33,113 bases of DNA. It comes from Streptomyces longispororuber. GTDB taxonomy: Bacteria > Actinomycetota > Actinomycetes > Streptomycetales > Streptomycetaceae. How positions within the stretch are numbered: position 1 is the stretch's first letter; every line of letters begins with the position of its first letter. A model generated the notes under the pieces. The model searched no databases and was not told the DNA's origin. It saw only the letters and a list, made by a program, of their open reading frames with translations. Where the stretch lies: the NCBI RefSeq assembly GCF_024448165.1, contig NZ_JAMOLN010000115.1:1-33113 (forward strand). Reading direction: 5' to 3'. Below, in pieces: positions 13,708 through 22,059 of this stretch. A program made the position numbers and the translations under genes.

Positions 13708-16248
13708 TTACTCCTTGGCTGTCGCGAGGGTGACCGGTCGCGCCCGCAGGGCGAACCGTCCGGGCAGCGACGTCGCGGTGAGGGCGAGCAGTCCGGCCAC
13801 CGCGACCACGGCGACGTAGACCAGCGGCAGGACCGACGGGGCCGCCGTGCCCGTCATCCCGAGGCTGAAGGCGGTGAGCACGGCCAGCGCGATGCCGCTG
13901 CCGAGGCCCACGCCCATGAGGACGACGGTCAGGGCCTCCACCCGCAGCATCCGCAGGACCTGCCGCCGGGTCGCCCCGGCGAGGCGGAGCAGCGCGAACT
14001 CGCGGATCCGCTCGGACACCGACATCGCCAGGGTGTTGACGACGGCGATGGCGGTGAAGGCGAGGACGAGCGCCATGGCGAGATGGTTGACCTCGGCGTT
14101 GGCCTGCCGGCGTGCCTCCTGGAGCCCGTCGGCCGCGCTCGGCGAGAGGACCCGTACGCCCGGGAACTCACGGAGGGCGGCCGCGAGTTGTCCGTGCGTA
14201 CGGCCGGTGGAGACGAGCACGGAGGAGGCGAGCGGATTGTCGACGTGGCGGGAGAGCAGGGTGTGGGCGACGGTCAGATCGCCGAAGCCGAGCCCTCGGG
14301 CGTAGACGGCGGCGACCGCGAGTGTGACGGGCGTGCCGTCCCCGAGCGTCACCTTCAAGGAGCTTCCGGGCCTCAAGTGCAGCTGATCGGCGGCCAGTTC
14401 ACTGACCGCGACCGAGCGCGCACCGAAGCCGTCGAGTGAGCCCCGGGTGACGTCCGGGTCCCAGGCGCGGGTGAGTCCGGCCGTCGTGACGCCCTGCGCC
14501 GGGAACTTGTCGAGGCCGACGCGGACGGTGGAGCGGACGATCTCCGTGGCGGTGGTGCCCCGGTCCGTACGCAGCGTGCGCACGGCCCCTTCGGGGACGC
14601 CGGGCCCCTGCGCCGCGAGCACCCAGTCGGCACGGACCCCGTCGCGCACCTGGGCGCGGGCGGCGTCGCCGAGGGTGGGCTGGACGAACAGGACGGTGCA
14701 GGTCATGCCGACGAGGAGGGTGAGCGGGGTGACGGCGGCGGCCATCCGCGCGGCGTTGCCCCGCAGGTTGGCGACGGCCAGCCGGGCCCCGGGACCGGCC
14801 AGCCGCATCGGCCGGCCGATGACGCCCATGGTCGCCCGGACGAGCAGCGGTCCGAGCAGGGAGACGGCGACGGCGAGAACGACCACGGCCAGGAAGGTCA
14901 CGGGAGTCGACGCCGCCTCGGTGCGCAGCCCGCCGAGGACCACGACGAGCACGGTGCCGCCCGCGAGGGCGACGAGCCCGGCGACGATCCGGGCCACGGC
15001 GGGGCGGGGTGGCTCCGCGCTCGCTTCGGAGAGGGCCTCGGCGGGCCGGATCCGGGCGATGCGGCGGGCGGCCAGGCGGGCGGCGGCCCAGGCGCCGAGC
15101 AGGGTCGCGGCGACGGCGGCGGCCATCGGGAAGAAGCTCACGGTCCGCTCCAAGGTGGGCGGCACGGCGCCGAGTTCGACGAACCGCCGGTACAGCACGC
15201 CACCGAGCGGCAGCCCGGCCAGTGCACCCGCGGCCCCCGCCACGGCGCCGATGAGCAGCGCCTCACGGCCGAGCAGCCCCCGGATCTGGCGCGGGGTCGC
15301 GGCGATGGCACGCAGCAGCGCCAGTTCGCGGTGCCGCTGCTGCACCGACAGGGCGAAGGTACCGACGACCACGAGGACCGCGACGAGCAGCGACGTGCCG
15401 CCCATGGCGCCGCCCATGCTGACGAGCTTCACGCGGGCGGCGGAGGCGTCCAGGAACTCGACCGGACCCCGCGCGTCCCCCACGGTCACGCGGGCCTTCG
15501 TCCCGTCGAGCGCCTTCACGAGCGCCTGCTTCAACGCGCCGGTGTCCTGGCCCCGTTCGGGCACGACACCGATGGCCGTGACCTGCCCGGGCCGCGCGGC
15601 GAGCCGCTCCGCCTCGGCGGCGGAGAAGAACAGCGACGTCTGATGGGTGACGGTCGCGCCCGCGTCCGGTGCGGCGACGCCCGAGACCCGGTAGGTGCGC
15701 GGATCCTGCGTGGACTGCACGGTGAGCCGGTCACCGGGGGCGAGGCGGGCCCGCTCCGCGAGGTCCCGGTCCACCACGATGTCGTGGGCGGAGCGGGGCG
15801 CGGTACCGGCGGCCAGCCGGTAGGGCGTCAGTTCCGCGGACTCCCAGGCGTGCCCGAGGGCGGGCCGCCCGGCGTCCGCCGCCCCGGGCGCCAACGGCTG
15901 TGCGGGAAAGGTGAGTTCGGGCAGGGCCCGCCGCACACCGGGCACGGCCCGGACGGTCCGTACGGCGTCCTGCGTCAGCCAGGCCCGCTCGGCGAGCGGC
16001 TTGGCCTTGTGCTTGACCTTCGTCTTGCCCTTCTTGTGCTTGACGATGGTCCGGTGGACGTCCTGGTCCGCCGAGACGAGCACCGGGGCCGCCGCATAGC
16101 GCTCGGTGCGGACCTTGCCGCGCAGCCCGGTCTCCAGGAGCGTGCCGCAGGCCGTGATGAGTGCGGCCGCGCACATGAGGGCGAGGAAGGCGCCCAGGAA
16201 ACCGCCCTTGCGGTCCCGGACGGTCTGCAGGGCGTACCGCAGCATCAT
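13708..16248 (-). CDS. FtsX-type ABC transporter permease (MacB/LolC-like), orphan
   Basis: An 846-residue protein with two FtsX repeats. One membrane helix near the N terminus (about 18-38) is followed by a large extracytoplasmic domain with a Lys-rich patch near 71-84. Helices at about 285-400 form the first FtsX domain (VQQRHRELALLRAIAATPRQ), helices at about 425-475 join the halves, a second extracytoplasmic domain follows, and the last three helices form the second FtsX domain (VSERIREFALLRLAGATRRQ). Proteins of this type work with a separate ATPase to act on envelope components or expel lipophilic compounds. No ATPase gene is adjacent, although one normally precedes it. ATG at 16248 (or 16245) has only a weak site, and a mini-frame upstream overlaps it. 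Confidence 0.87.
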   Translation of the reverse strand: MMLRYALQTVRDRKGGFLGAFLALMCAAALITACGTLLETGLRGKVRTERYAAAPVLVSADQDVHRTIVKHKKGKTKVKHKAKPLAERAWLTQDAVRTVRAVPGVRRALPELTFPAQPLAPGAADAGRPALGHAWESAELTPYRLAAGTAPRSAHDIVVDRDLAERARLAPGDRLTVQSTQDPRTYRVSGVAAPDAGATVTHQTSLFFSAAEAERLAARPGQVTAIGVVPERGQDTGALKQALVKALDGTKARVTVGDARGPVEFLDASAARVKLVSMGGAMGGTSLLVAVLVVVGTFALSVQQRHRELALLRAIAATPRQIRGLLGREALLIGAVAGAAGALAGLPLGGVLYRRFVELGAVPPTLERTVSFFPMAAAVAATLLGAWAAARLAARRIARIRPAEALSEASAEPPRPAVARIVAGLVALAGGTVLVVVLGGLRTEAASTPVTFLAVVVLAVAVSLLGPLLVRATMGVIGRPMRLAGPGARLAVANLRGNAARMAAAVTPLTLLVGMTCTVLFVQPTLGDAARAQVRDGVRADWVLAAQGPGVPEGAVRTLRTDRGTTATEIVRSTVRVGLDKFPAQGVTTAGLTRAWDPDVTRGSLDGFGARSVAVSELAADQLHLRPGSSLKVTLGDGTPVTLAVAAVYARGLGFGDLTVAHTLLSRHVDNPLASSVLVSTGRTHGQLAAALREFPGVRVLSPSAADGLQEARRQANAEVNHLAMALVLAFTAIAVVNTLAMSVSERIREFALLRLAGATRRQVLRMLRVEALTVVLMGVGLGSGIALAVLTAFSLGMTGTAAPSVLPLVYVAVVAVAGLLALTATSLPGRFALRARPVTLATAKE

Positions 16249-16292
16249 GAGGTCCCGCCCGGGTGAGCCGTCGTGCGCATCGTCGAAGTCAT
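16245..16292 (-). CDS. Possible 15-codon upstream frame coupled to the permease
   Basis: An ATG at 16292 opens a 15-residue frame (MTSTMRTTAHPGGTS) whose TGA overlaps the permease ATG (ATGA). A still shorter 7-residue frame (GTG at 16312, with GGAGGGGG just before it) overlaps this ATG in the same way. Either these are a coupling leader or a scar of a lost ATPase gene. Translation is unproven. Confidence 0.25.
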   Translation of the reverse strand: MTSTMRTTAHPGGTS

Positions 16293-16424
16293 GCGCTCAC
16301 GATCGCCCTCACGCCCCCTCCGTGACATTGCGGCGATCCGGCGTCTTGACCCGGGGGTAAACCCCACCGTCGTGAGCCGCACCGCCCGTCAGGGCGATGC
16401 CGCGCGGCACAGCCGGTGGAACCC

Positions 16425-17210
16425 TCAGTCCCCGAACTCCAGGTCCTCGGTCTCCTCCCCCTCTTCCTCCAACGCCTGGCGCACCACGCGGAGCGCCATG
16501 CCTTCCGGGTAGCCCTTGCGGGCGAGCATGCCCGCGAGGCGTCGCAGCCGCTTGTCCCGGTCGAGGCCGCGCGTGGAGCGGAGCTTGCGCGCGACGAGCT
16601 CCCGCGCGGTCTCCTCCTCGCGCTCCGCGTCGAGCTGCCCGACCGCCTCGTCGATCACCGTGCTGTCGACGCCCTTGGTGCGCAGCTCACGGGCGAGCGC
16701 CCGACGGGCCAGGCCCCGGCCGTGGTGCCGCGACTCCACCCAGGCGTCGGCGAAGGCGCTGTCGTTGATCAGCCCGACCTCTTCGAACCGGGACAGCACC
16801 TCCTCCGCCACCTCGTCCGGGATCTCCCGCTTGCGCAGGGCGTCGGCGAGCTGCTTGCGGGTGCGCGGGGTCCCGGTGAGCAGACGCAGACAGATGTTCC
16901 GCGCCCGCTCCGCCGGGTCCCCTGACGACTCCCCCCGCTCGGCCCTCGACGAAGGAGGGGGGCCGTCGTCCTCCGCGGCGCCGCCGGACGGATCACCGAA
17001 TCCGCCGCGCCGCCGACGCCCGCGCGGCCCGGTGCCGCCACGCGAACGTCTGCCCCGGCGCGGTCCGTCCGCCGCGCCGTCCCCCGCTTCGACGTCGTCC
17101 CCGGCCTCCCCGTACACGGCGTCGTCGTACGCCCCGTCGTCACCGCGCCCCGGGCTCGCGGTGACAGGGGGGCGGGCGTCGTACTCGGCCCAGTCGGTTC
17201 GTCGTGTCAC
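16425..17210 (-). CDS. recX: RecA regulatory protein RecX
   Basis: A 261-residue protein that modulates RecA filaments. The RecX core occupies about residues 100-255: RARNICLRLLTGTPRTRKQL, then FEEVGLINDSAFADAWVESR and ALARELRTKGVD, in the three-helix repeats typical of the family. The first 95 residues are an Asp/Gly-rich then Arg/Gly-rich, probably disordered extension, common in Streptomyces. The start is GTG at 17210, 3 nt after the recA stop; no strong ribosome-binding site is visible, so coupling to recA translation is likely. This would keep RecX low relative to RecA. Confidence 0.95.
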   Translation of the reverse strand: MTRRTDWAEYDARPPVTASPGRGDDGAYDDAVYGEAGDDVEAGDGAADGPRRGRRSRGGTGPRGRRRRGGFGDPSGGAAEDDGPPPSSRAERGESSGDPAERARNICLRLLTGTPRTRKQLADALRKREIPDEVAEEVLSRFEEVGLINDSAFADAWVESRHHGRGLARRALARELRTKGVDSTVIDEAVGQLDAEREEETARELVARKLRSTRGLDRDKRLRRLAGMLARKGYPEGMALRVVRQALEEEGEETEDLEFGD

Positions 17211-17213
17211 GGA

Positions 17214-18332
17214 CTAGCTCTTGGCCGCCGCGGCCTTGGACTTGGTGGCCTTGGGCGCGGGCACCGTCTTGGCCGCGTCCTCGGCCGGGGCAGCCGCCGC
17301 GTCCGCGCTCGGCTCGGCGGCCGGCTCCTCGGTCTTCTTCACACCGACGCCCAGCTTTTCCTTGATCTTCTTCTCGATCTCGTTGGCCAGGTCGGGGTTG
17401 TCCTTGAGGAAGTTGCGCGCGTTCTCCTTGCCCTGGCCGAGCTGGTCGCCCTCGTACGTGTACCAGGCGCCGGCCTTGCGGACGAATCCGTGCTCCACGC
17501 CCATGTCGATCAGGCCGCCCTCGCGGGAGATGCCCTGCCCGTAGAGGATGTCGAACTCGGCCTGCTTGAAGGGCGGCGCGACCTTGTTCTTGACGACCTT
17601 GACGCGGGTGCGGTTGCCCACCGCGTCCGTGCCGTCCTTGAGGGTCTCGATGCGGCGGATGTCCATGCGCACCGAGGCGTAGAACTTCAGCGCCCGGCCA
17701 CCGGTCGTGGTCTCCGGCGAGCCGAACATCACACCGATCTTCTCGCGGAGCTGGTTGATGAAGATCGCGGTGGTCTTGGACTGGTTGAGCGCGCTGGTGA
17801 TCTTCCGGAGCGCCTGGCTCATCAGGCGGGCCTGGAGACCCACGTGCGAGTCACCCATCTCGCCCTCGATCTCCGCGCGCGGCACCAGGGCGGCGACGGA
17901 GTCGATGACGATGAGGTCGAGGGCGCCGGAGCGGACCAGCATGTCGACGATCTCGAGAGCCTGCTCGCCGTTGTCCGGCTGGGACAGGATGAGGTTGTCG
18001 ATGTCGACGCCGAGCTTCTTCGCGTACTCGGGGTCGAGGGCGTGCTCCGCGTCCACGAAGGCCACCGCGCCGCCCGCCCGCTGGGCGTTGGCCACGGCGT
18101 GCAGGGTCAGGGTCGTCTTACCGGAGGACTCCGGGCCGTACACCTCCACCACACGGCCGCGCGGGATGCCGCCGACGCCGAGCGCGACGTCGAGCGCGGT
18201 CGACCCGGTGGGGATGACCTCGATGGGCTCATTCGGCCGCTCGCCCATGCGCATCACTGCGCCCTTGCCGAATTGCCGTTCAATCTGTGCGAGCGCGGCG
18301 TCGAGCGCCTTCTCGCGGTCGGTTCCTGCCAT
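17214..18332 (-). CDS. recA: Recombinase RecA
   Basis: A 372-residue RecA, the strand-exchange protein and SOS co-protease. Walker A is GPESSGKT (66-73), Walker B is LIVIDSVAAL, and loops L1 (around EGEMGDSHVGLQAR) and L2 (MFGSPETTTGGRALKFY) are intact. KAGAWYTY and the helical C-terminal domain follow. The last 40 residues are an Ala/Lys/Glu-rich tail typical of actinobacteria. The ATG at 18332 (MAGTDREK) gives the standard length; the open frame runs further upstream through both promoters and is rejected. Two damage-responsive promoters precede it. It is followed at once by recX. Confidence 0.99.
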   Translation of the reverse strand: MAGTDREKALDAALAQIERQFGKGAVMRMGERPNEPIEVIPTGSTALDVALGVGGIPRGRVVEVYGPESSGKTTLTLHAVANAQRAGGAVAFVDAEHALDPEYAKKLGVDIDNLILSQPDNGEQALEIVDMLVRSGALDLIVIDSVAALVPRAEIEGEMGDSHVGLQARLMSQALRKITSALNQSKTTAIFINQLREKIGVMFGSPETTTGGRALKFYASVRMDIRRIETLKDGTDAVGNRTRVKVVKNKVAPPFKQAEFDILYGQGISREGGLIDMGVEHGFVRKAGAWYTYEGDQLGQGKENARNFLKDNPDLANEIEKKIKEKLGVGVKKTEEPAAEPSADAAAAPAEDAAKTVPAPKATKSKAAAAKS

Positions 18333-18375
18333 GGGTTCCACCCGGTTTGCTTGAGTCGATCGCTTCACGTCAAAG

Positions 18376-18398
18376 ACGCTAACGCCTGCCACTGACAA
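18376..18398 (-). promoter_or_regulatory. RecA-NDp (SOS-independent) damage promoter of recA
   Basis: On the minus strand, TTGTCAGTG (18398-18390), 8 nt, then TAGCGT (18381-18376). This matches the actinobacterial RecA-NDp consensus tTGTCRgtg-N8-TAnnnT, which responds to DNA damage without LexA (PafBC in mycobacteria). The predicted start is near 18369. Confidence 0.85.
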
Positions 18399-18501
18399 TC
18401 GGCCTCGACGCCCGTCCGCCTGTGGATAACTCGAGGCTCTTCGCCGGGCCACTCTTCTCGAAACCCTTGGGATTCCTGGGAAGAGAGTCCCCGGACACTC
18501 C

Positions 18502-18531
18502 ATAAGAATGGATGTTCGATTTTGGTGTCAA
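18502..18531 (-). promoter_or_regulatory. LexA-controlled distal promoter of recA
   Basis: On the minus strand, TTGACA (18531-18526), an 18-nt spacer, then TCTTAT (18507-18502). The spacer contains the SOS box GAACATCCATTC (18517-18506), a form described for Streptomyces recA promoters. LexA bound there would cover the -10 region. Confidence 0.8.
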
Positions 18532-18676
18532 GCGCACCACGCGGGCACCCGCCGCCACCCGGAGCCGTCCCCTCCGCCGACTCCGCCGGGCCCCGCACCC
18601 TCTGCTCCCCACGGCGTACGCCGAGTGCCTCCGGCCGGACGACGACCCGCGGGGCCTGCGCGACGAGCCTGGTCCC

Positions 18677-19513
18677 ATGAAGCCCCACGCACCCCGGCCG
18701 AGGCCCCGCGCATCCCGACCGGCGCTCCCCCGTCCTCCCGGGCCGGCTCCCCGGGGCACGGGAACCCCCTGGTGGCAGACGGCCCGCCCCGCCGAGCGCC
18801 TCTGCTACGTGACCGGCGCCGTCCTGGTCGCGTCCGGTCTCGCCCACCTCGTCGTCCTCGCGGTCGACGGCGGCCCGTGGACCGGCCCGGTCTCCTGGCG
18901 CAAGCCCGTCACCTTCGGACTCTCCTTCGGCCTGACTCTGGTGGCCCTCACGTGGGTGACGTCGTATCTGCGCATGGGCGCCCGGCTGCGGACCGTCCTG
19001 CTCGTGGTGTTCGCGGCGGACTGCGTTCTGGAAGTCGGCGGCATCACCCTTCAGGCGTGGCGCAGGGTTCCGTCGCACCTCAACATGGAGAGCGCCTTCG
19101 ACACCGCCGTCTCCATGTCGCTCGCCGTGGGCGGCGGCGTGCTGGTGGTGCTCCTCACGGTGTTCGCCGTCGTCTCCTTCAAGCGGCGTCCCGGCGGGCC
19201 CACGGGAATGCCCCTCGCCGTGCGCGCCGGCTTCGCCGTCCTTCTGGTCGCGCTCGCGTCCGGCGCGGCGATGATCGCGCGTGGCGTGACGCTCACGAGG
19301 ACGGGGCACCAGGAGGCGGCCTACCACTCGACGGCCGCCCTCAAGCCGCTGCACGGCGTCAGCCTGCACGCCGTGCTCGTGCTGCCGGCCCTGGCCCTGC
19401 TGCTGTCCCGCACGGGCTGGAGCGACCGCACCAGGAACCGCGTCATGTACGCGGCGGTCGGCTGCTACGCGGCAGCGGTGCTCGCCGCCGGCGCCTGGGC
19501 CGTGGTCGCGTAG
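18677..19513 (+). CDS. Uncharacterised seven-helix membrane protein
   Basis: A 278-residue protein whose family I do not recognise. The first 30 residues are Pro/Arg-rich and cytoplasmic. Seven hydrophobic segments follow at about 45-66, 76-100, 105-130, 145-170, 182-207, 225-250 and 254-277. Conserved-looking polar positions include GPVSWRKPVTFGLSFG before helix 2, an Asp-Glu pair inside helix 3 (AADCVLEVGG), and LNMESAFDTAVS before helix 4. The ATG at 18677 has no strong ribosome-binding site. The frame is open back to 18512, but that would start inside the recA LexA box. Its stop TAG directly abuts the stop of the convergent exporter gene. No function is proposed. Confidence 0.75.
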   Translation: MKPHAPRPRPRASRPALPRPPGPAPRGTGTPWWQTARPAERLCYVTGAVLVASGLAHLVVLAVDGGPWTGPVSWRKPVTFGLSFGLTLVALTWVTSYLRMGARLRTVLLVVFAADCVLEVGGITLQAWRRVPSHLNMESAFDTAVSMSLAVGGGVLVVLLTVFAVVSFKRRPGGPTGMPLAVRAGFAVLLVALASGAAMIARGVTLTRTGHQEAAYHSTAALKPLHGVSLHAVLVLPALALLLSRTGWSDRTRNRVMYAAVGCYAAAVLAAGAWAVVA

Positions 19514-20764
19514 CTACCGGTCCTCGGCCTCGACCTCGGCGTGCGGCTCGTTCGGCCCCCGCAGGGCGCGCCGCGCCCGCGCGACGAGGGACGCTCCGCC
19601 CCGCCGGCGATGGCCGTGCACCCGCGGGTCGTCCGTGACGTCGTAGCGCTTCACGTAGGCGCCCAGGAACGCCTGCAGCGTCGCGACGGCGGGGATCGCG
19701 ATCAGCGCGCCGACCGCACCGAGCAGCGCGGTGCCCGCGATGACGGACCCGAAGGCGACGGCCGGGTGGATGTCCACCGTCTTGGCCGTCAGCTTCGGCT
19801 GCAGCACGTAGTTCTCGAACTGCTGGTAGACGACCACGAAGACGAGCACCCACAGCGCGTACCAGGGGTCCACGGTGAAGGCGATCAGCATCGGCAGGGC
19901 GCCCGCCAGATACGTGCCGATGGTCGGGATGAACTGCGAGACGAGGCCCACCCACATGCCCAGCACGGGCGCGTACGGCACGTCCAGGGCCGCGAGCAGG
20001 ATGTAGTGCGCGATCCCGGAGATCAGCGCCATCAGACCGCGCGAGTACAGATAGCCGCCGGTCTTGTCGACGGCGATCTCCCAGGCCCGCAGCACCTCCG
20101 CCTGCTTGGCGGGCGGCAGGACCGAGCACAGGGCGCGGCGCAGCCGCGGCCCGTCGGCGGCGAAGTAGAACGAGAACAGCAGGATCGTCAGCAGCTGGAA
20201 GAGGCCGCCGAGCACCTGCGCTGACACGTCCAGCACCCCGGTCGCGCTGTTCTGCACGTACTTCTGGAGCCAGTCCGAGTGCAGCAGGCTGTCCTGGACC
20301 TCGACCCTGTTGAGGTCCGTGTGGAACGTCTGGTTGACCCAGCTGATGACCTGGTCGAGGTATTTCGGGAAGTCCTCGACCATGTCCACGATCTGGCCCG
20401 CGAGCATCGAGCCGAGCAGCACGACGAAGCCCGCGCCGGCGATCATGACGCCGAGGAAGGTGAGGGCCGTGGCCAGGCCGCGGCGCAGACCGCGCGCCGC
20501 CATCCAGCTCACCGCGGGCTCCACGGCGAGCGCCAGGAAGAACGCGATCAGTACGTTGATCAGCAGCCCGGTGACCTGGTGGAAGGCCCAACTGCCCAGC
20601 TGGAAGCAGGCGATGAGGGCGAGGGCGAGCACCATGGCGCGCGGCAGCCAGCGCGGCATCCGCGCGTGCGGGGCCGGCGCCGGACCCGGCGGGCGCTCGG
20701 GCGGCGTCGTGCCGGGCGGTGCGGCGTCGGCCGTCACCTGGAGGGTCTCGTCTGTCGCTGCCAC
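19514..20764 (-). CDS. AI-2E family (PerM-like) membrane transporter
   Basis: A 416-residue protein of the AI-2E transporter family, now mostly viewed as exporters or ion antiporters. The pattern is clear: paired helices at the start, an extracytoplasmic-like amphipathic domain (EDFPKYLDQVISWVNQTF and following), and the C-terminal helix block with LVSQFIPTIGTYLAGALPM and QQFENYVLQPKLTAKTVDIHP, the most conserved family stretch. The C terminus is Arg-rich and cytoplasmic. The start is uncertain: GTG at 20764 is chosen, with GTG at 20782 and 20815 also possible, all with weak sites. Substrate unknown. Confidence 0.85.
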   Translation of the reverse strand: MAATDETLQVTADAAPPGTTPPERPPGPAPAPHARMPRWLPRAMVLALALIACFQLGSWAFHQVTGLLINVLIAFFLALAVEPAVSWMAARGLRRGLATALTFLGVMIAGAGFVVLLGSMLAGQIVDMVEDFPKYLDQVISWVNQTFHTDLNRVEVQDSLLHSDWLQKYVQNSATGVLDVSAQVLGGLFQLLTILLFSFYFAADGPRLRRALCSVLPPAKQAEVLRAWEIAVDKTGGYLYSRGLMALISGIAHYILLAALDVPYAPVLGMWVGLVSQFIPTIGTYLAGALPMLIAFTVDPWYALWVLVFVVVYQQFENYVLQPKLTAKTVDIHPAVAFGSVIAGTALLGAVGALIAIPAVATLQAFLGAYVKRYDVTDDPRVHGHRRRGGASLVARARRALRGPNEPHAEVEAEDR

Positions 20765-20822
20765 GGTGCCAGTCTCGCCCACGCCGCCGACAATCGGTGG
20801 CCGCCCCCGGATCACGATGTGA

Positions 20823-21017
20823 TCAGCGCTTCTCGGCGGGCACGTCCATCGTGCTGCACACCACGCTCCAGACGTCCTTCGCCTCCCAGCCGGAGTCGAG
20901 CGCCTCGTGGACCGTACGGCCGCCGAGGCCCGCCATCACGTGATCACGCGCAAAGGTGTCGGCGTACCCGGACCCGAAGTGATCCGCCATCCGCTGCCAG
21001 AAGACCGTCAACCGCAT
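20823..21017 (-). CDS. DUF3046 family small protein
   Basis: A 64-residue protein closely fitting DUF3046, an actinobacterial family often found near recA: MRLTVFWQRMADHFGSGYAD, FARDHVMAGLGGRTVHEALD and VWSVVCSTMDVPAEKR. GGAG is just upstream of the ATG. It is upstream of, and in the same direction as, the AI-2E-type exporter, 58 nt apart, so they may share a transcript. The family has no established function that I know of; the charged, helical composition suggests a small cytoplasmic protein. Confidence 0.9.
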   Translation of the reverse strand: MRLTVFWQRMADHFGSGYADTFARDHVMAGLGGRTVHEALDSGWEAKDVWSVVCSTMDVPAEKR

Positions 21018-21062
21018 GACTCCAGTATCCCGCCCCTGAGAGTGCAGCCGTGCCCGGGAGGC

Positions 21063-21090
21063 TTGCCGAGAACGCTTTCCGCCCTACGGT
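21063..21090 (+). promoter_or_regulatory. Promoter of the toroid protein gene, possibly leaderless
   Basis: TTGCCG (21063-21068), 16 nt, TACGGT (21085-21090, a TAnnnT -10). The ATG at 21097 begins 7 nt after the -10 element and lacks a Shine-Dalgarno site, so the mRNA may start at the ATG. Confidence 0.45.
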
Positions 21091-21096
21091 CGGTGC

Positions 21097-22047
21097 ATGG
21101 CCGAATCCGGAGCTTCCCCACTCCCCTCATCGCCCTCGGCACGCTCCCCGCTCTCCCGTGCCGAACCGTTCGTCTGGCTGACCGCGCGCGTTCTGGAACA
21201 GCGCCGGTTCGCCTATCACTTCCTGGAGGGCTCGCCCGCGGCGGCGGACGCCGTCGAGACCGCCCTGGCCGCCTACCTCAACGAGGACGACGGCTACGGG
21301 CACGCCCTGGAACCCGATCTGCGCGGCCCCGTCAGCCAGCCCCTGCACACCGGTCACGCGCTGCGCGTCCTGGACTCGATCGGGCGCTGCTCGGGCCGGC
21401 GGGTGGAGCGCGTGTGCCGCTACCTCACCGCCGTCTCCACCCCGGAAGGGGCACTTCCGGCGGTGCATCCCAGCCAACGGGACTTTCCGCACGCCCCGTT
21501 CGTCCCCGTGGTGGACGACCCGCCGAGCGAGCTGCTCGCGACCGGACCCGTCGTCGGCCTGCTGCACCGCAACGAGGTGTGGCACGCCTGGCTGTTCCGG
21601 GCCACCGACTTCTGCTGGGCCGCCGTCGAGTCCCTGAAGACGTCGCATCCCTACGAGGTGGAGGCGGCGGTCGCCTTCCTCGACGGCGTTCCCGACCGCC
21701 CACGCGCGCGGGCGGCCGCCGACCGGCTCGGCCGCCTGGTGCGCGAGCAGCGCCTCGCGGTGCTGGATCCGGCGCGCAGGGACGACTACCCGGTCGCGCC
21801 GGGCTACGCCCCGGGCGAGCACCACTACCCGTACGACTACGCGCGGGTGCCCGAATCGCTGGCGCGCTCCTGGTTCACGGACGAGGAGATGGGCCGCGCG
21901 CTCGACCACCTGGAGAGCGAGCAGCAGGACGACGGCGGCTGGCCGGTCAACTGGCGGCAGTGGAGTCCGGGCATCGCCCTGGAGGCGCGCCCCATGGTGA
22001 CGATCCAGGCGTTGCGCACCTTGCGCGCCTACGGGCGGCCTCTGTAG
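21097..22047 (+). CDS. Alpha/alpha-toroid (prenyltransferase/squalene-cyclase-like) protein
   Basis: A 316-residue mostly helical protein. It begins with a Ser/Pro-rich stretch of 20 residues. Helix-pair repeats then carry QW-like elements: DDGYGHALEPDLRGPVSQPL (near 64-83) and QQDDGGWPVNWRQWSPG near the end, followed by ARPMVTIQALRTLRAYGR. This is the architecture of the prenyltransferase and squalene oxidase repeat family. The DxDD motif of class II cyclases is not seen and no zinc triad is evident, so it is unlikely to be a standard cyclase or protein prenyltransferase. It is convergent with the PucR gene, with a tandem repeat between them. Function unknown. Confidence 0.75.
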   Translation: MAESGASPLPSSPSARSPLSRAEPFVWLTARVLEQRRFAYHFLEGSPAAADAVETALAAYLNEDDGYGHALEPDLRGPVSQPLHTGHALRVLDSIGRCSGRRVERVCRYLTAVSTPEGALPAVHPSQRDFPHAPFVPVVDDPPSELLATGPVVGLLHRNEVWHAWLFRATDFCWAAVESLKTSHPYEVEAAVAFLDGVPDRPRARAAADRLGRLVREQRLAVLDPARRDDYPVAPGYAPGEHHYPYDYARVPESLARSWFTDEEMGRALDHLESEQQDDGGWPVNWRQWSPGIALEARPMVTIQALRTLRAYGRPL

Positions 22048-22059
22048 GGAGGGGTTCCC

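Larger units (their letters stand above)
18333..18676. other. recA upstream gap
   Basis: This 344-nt gap between divergent recA and the membrane-protein gene holds the two recA promoters described separately. The part from 18532 to 18676 presumably contains the promoter of the membrane-protein gene, but I see no convincing hexamers there. Confidence 0.5.

Noticed and set aside
18333..18503. N-terminal extension of recA
   Set aside because: It would translate through both promoters and exceeds the usual RecA length.
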